Shown piece by piece: positions 6,722 through 7,608 of a stretch of 7,608 bases of DNA. Position numbers and translations under genes: made by a program. Location: the NCBI GenBank assembly GCA_027489475.1, contig JAIXZQ010000255.1, positions 1 through 7,608 on the forward strand, written 5' to 3'. Below the pieces are notes generated by a model. The model worked only from the letters and a program-made list of their open reading frames with translations, was not told where the DNA came from and searched no databases. Position 1 is the stretch's first letter. Each line of letters begins with the position of its first letter. The stretch is from Methylophilus sp. (GTDB taxonomy: Bacteria > Pseudomonadota > Gammaproteobacteria > Burkholderiales > Methylophilaceae).

Positions 6722-6749
6722 ATTATACGCCATGCTTTTGATTTTACAA
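6722..6749 (-). promoter_or_regulatory. Promoter of the riboswitch-ahcY-metF transcript
   Basis: On the minus strand a perfect TATAAT (6727-6722) follows TTGTAA (6749-6744, 4 of 6 for the -35) with a 16-bp spacer. The expected start is near A6716, only about 3 nt before the first riboswitch base. The -10 lies inside an imperfect 15-bp dyad (GGCG at 6717-6720, CGCC at 6728-6731). Confidence 0.8.
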
Positions 6750-6780
6750 ACAATCCTTGGGGGCGATTGCCAGAATAAGT

Positions 6781-6799
6781 CTGCAATTACCCTGCAATT
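6781..6799. repeat. Tandem direct repeat CTGCAATT
   Basis: CTGCAATT occurs at 6781-6788 and 6792-6799, starting 11 bp apart, about one helical turn. It lies about 30 bp beyond the ahcY -35 and about 140 bp upstream of the small ORF. It could be a paired regulator site or chance. Confidence 0.3.
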
Positions 6800-6885
6800 C
6801 AGGCCTGATATCGCGGGCCCGCTTAAAGCCGACAATTAAGCCCAAACTCCCACCTTACTCGGCAAAATCACTGACCCAACTCTAT

Positions 6886-6903
6886 GTCATGATGCAGTCA
6901 TGA
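6886..6903. repeat. Tandem direct repeat GTCATGA upstream of small ORF
   Basis: GTCATGA occurs at 6886-6892 and 6897-6903, starting 11 bp apart. Each copy contains the self-complementary core TCATGA. The pair ends 34 bp before the small ORF start, a place where an operator would act. Function is not shown. Confidence 0.35.
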
Positions 6904-6937
6904 CCGCTGTTGGACAATCTTGTGAGAGGGGGTTCCC

Positions 6938-7087
6938 ATGACGATGTATCAAGTAATGGATGAAGAGAATCACTGCATTGCCATGTTTGAGCATTTGCAA
7001 GAAGCGATGTACACCGCGCAAGATTTTACGGTGTGGGATGAAGAACATTATTACCACGTAGAAGAACTGGAGCTGGCCGTCGCCTAA
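6938..7087 (+). CDS. Small very acidic hypothetical protein (49 aa)
   Basis: I do not recognise this family. The ATG at 6938 follows a strong purine-rich ribosome-binding site (AGAGGGGG, 6925-6932) and opens a 49-codon frame ending in TAA at 7085-7087. A strong terminator follows 15 bp later, which supports a real gene. The protein has 12 Asp/Glu, 4 His, one Cys, and no Lys or Arg at all. The pattern suggests a short strand (MYQVMDE, 3-9), a turn, a helix (about 17-30: FEHLQEAMYTAQDF) and a strand (TVWDEEHYYHVEE, 31-43), a compact alpha/beta mini-domain. There is no signal peptide or membrane segment, so it is predicted cytoplasmic. An in-frame second ATG lies at codon 3. It stands alone between the divergent ahcY unit and a convergent TPR gene. 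The function is unknown; a DNA-mimic or metal-binding role would only be a guess. Confidence 0.75.
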   Translation: MTMYQVMDEENHCIAMFEHLQEAMYTAQDFTVWDEEHYYHVEELELAVA

Positions 7088-7102
7088 CCCCAGTTTTAGC
7101 AT

Positions 7103-7141
7103 AAAAAAAGCGCCCCAGTGAGCTGACTGCGGCGCTTTTTT
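7103..7141. terminator. Bidirectional intrinsic terminator between small ORF and TPR gene
   Basis: Seven A (7103-7109) precede GCGCC (7110-7114). A C-C mismatch and an inner CAGT/ACTG stem follow, then GGCGC (7131-7135) and six T (7136-7141). T-runs flank the stem on both strands, so it can end the small ORF transcript on plus and the TPR gene transcript on minus. Confidence 0.92.
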
Positions 7142-7266
7142 ATTGCAGCTGTTCGGTGATTACAAGCCGTATTTAGCATATACGATCGCCCCGTCTCAAG
7201 CGCTAGATAGCGATGCAGCCTGAAAGGGGCAGGCAGCGCGATTGGCCACCCACCCCCTCTGACCAG
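7142..7266. other. Intergenic stretch with two small palindromes
   Basis: This 125-bp region downstream of both flanking genes contains CGCTAGATAGCG (7201-7212, arms CGCTA/TAGCG) and, directly next to it, GCCTG (7218-7222) / CAGGC (7230-7234) around AAAGGGG. No coding region with a plausible start and ribosome-binding site was found. A 28-codon minus-strand frame starting near 7183 runs straight through the terminator. Confidence 0.4.
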
Positions 7267-7608
7267 TCATGGCAGACTTTTGAGTGCGACTTTCAGGGCG
7301 TCAGCAGACTCTTGATCGAATTGACTCAAGACATCGACCTGCGCCATCGCTTCGTTGTGGTTACCATTGGCTTCAGCAATCATGCCCAGGTAATAAAAGG
7401 CTTGGCTATGTTGATCATTCAAGCTGACCACCCGATGTAAGTGTTGCTCAGCAATGGTGTAATCACGGGTTTGATATTCAGCCGCAGCCAGATAAAACCA
7501 AGCCTCGGTATTTTGTGGCTCTTGGCTGGTCCATTGCTCGGCAATCACGCGCAGACTTTTCCAGTCTTTATGCAGATAGGGATACACCACTTTCATAAAA
7601 TAGGGCCA
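7267..7608 (-). CDS. TPR-repeat protein, 5' part outside the window
   Basis: The minus-strand frame is open from the right edge (113 codons) to a TGA at 7269-7267. The first Met in the window (7596) follows four in-frame residues (WPYF) and has no obvious ribosome-binding site, so the true start probably lies beyond the edge. Two tetratricopeptide-like repeats are spaced by exactly 34 residues. One begins EAWFYLAAAEYQTRDYTIAE (35-54 from the edge) and the other QAFYYLGMIAEANGNHNEAM (69-88). Both have the large-small-aromatic-Leu pattern of TPR helix A. A short tail (about 95-113) ends the protein. TPR proteins are protein-interaction scaffolds, and the specific partner cannot be told from this fragment. 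Transcription should end at the shared terminator at 7103-7141. Confidence 0.85.
   Translation of the reverse strand, partial: WPYFMKVVYPYLHKDWKSLRVIAEQWTSQEPQNTEAWFYLAAAEYQTRDYTIAEQHLHRVVSLNDQHSQAFYYLGMIAEANGNHNEAMAQVDVLSQFDQESADALKVALKSLP

Larger units (their letters stand above)
6741..6937. other. Intergenic stretch upstream of the small acidic ORF
   Basis: This completes the roughly 400-bp gap between ahcY and the next gene. Apart from the ahcY -35 at its left edge, it holds a perfect 10-bp palindrome GCGGGCCCGC (6813-6822), an inverted repeat CTTAA (6822-6826) / TTAAG (6836-6840), and two tandem direct repeats listed separately. I found no convincing -35/-10 pair for the small ORF and no RNA gene. 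Confidence 0.5.

Noticed and set aside
6813..6822. GCGGGCCCGC as a terminator or origin element
   Set aside because: It is a self-complementary 10-mer without a usable loop, T-run or neighbouring repeats.
7100..7185. 28-codon minus-strand frame beginning near 7183
   Set aside because: It reads through a strong bidirectional terminator and has low-quality composition, so it is not credible as a gene.
7213..7440. 75-codon plus-strand frame near the right edge
   Set aside because: It is antisense to the TPR repeats and lacks a ribosome-binding site.
1..7608. CRISPR array, insertion sequence, tRNA or prophage genes
   Set aside because: No regularly spaced repeats, transposase-like frames, cloverleaf sequences or phage proteins were seen on either strand.

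Overview
The window looks like a chromosomal housekeeping segment of a betaproteobacterium, most plausibly of the Methylophilaceae/Nitrosomonadales type. This is inferred from protein similarity recalled from memory, from the def-fmt / LysM / dprA / smg arrangement, and from an S-adenosylhomocysteine (SAH) riboswitch ahead of ahcY. No search was run. Coding density is high, and I see no insertion sequence, prophage, CRISPR array, tRNA or rRNA.

Left block (1-1251, minus strand): def (peptide deformylase) is followed after 14 bp by fmt (Met-tRNA formyltransferase), which runs off the left edge. The two enzymes add and later remove the N-formyl group of initiator methionine.

Centre-left block (1317-4098, plus strand): divergent from def are a secreted LysM protein, then dprA, then smg. 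The LysM gene is matched to tsaP, the type IV pilus secretin-associated protein, by domain order and by the fmt-def-tsaP-dprA order known from Pseudomonas aeruginosa. This block links the pilus used for DNA uptake to DprA, which loads RecA on incoming single-stranded DNA. A strong bidirectional terminator (about 4141-4181) separates it from the next block.

Centre-right block (4201-6749, minus strand): one promoter starts a transcript almost exactly at the edge of an SAH riboswitch aptamer, followed by ahcY (SAH hydrolase) and metF (5,10-methylenetetrahydrofolate reductase). Together they clear SAH, return homocysteine, and supply the methyl-folate that remakes methionine. The aptamer is followed by a hairpin that would use part of the same strand as the pseudoknot, which is a concrete candidate for the switching element. 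The leader shows no ordinary intrinsic terminator. Two hairpins lie between ahcY and metF.

Right block (6741-7608): an intergenic stretch with short repeats, then a 49-residue, very acidic small ORF without any Lys or Arg (6938-7087, plus), a bidirectional terminator (7103-7141), a 125-bp stretch without a gene, and the 3' part of a TPR-repeat protein gene on the minus strand that enters from the right edge.

Most of the window is ordinary. The parts most worth a second look are the riboswitch expression platform, the small acidic protein, the hairpin inside the dprA linker, and the possibly leaderless dprA start.
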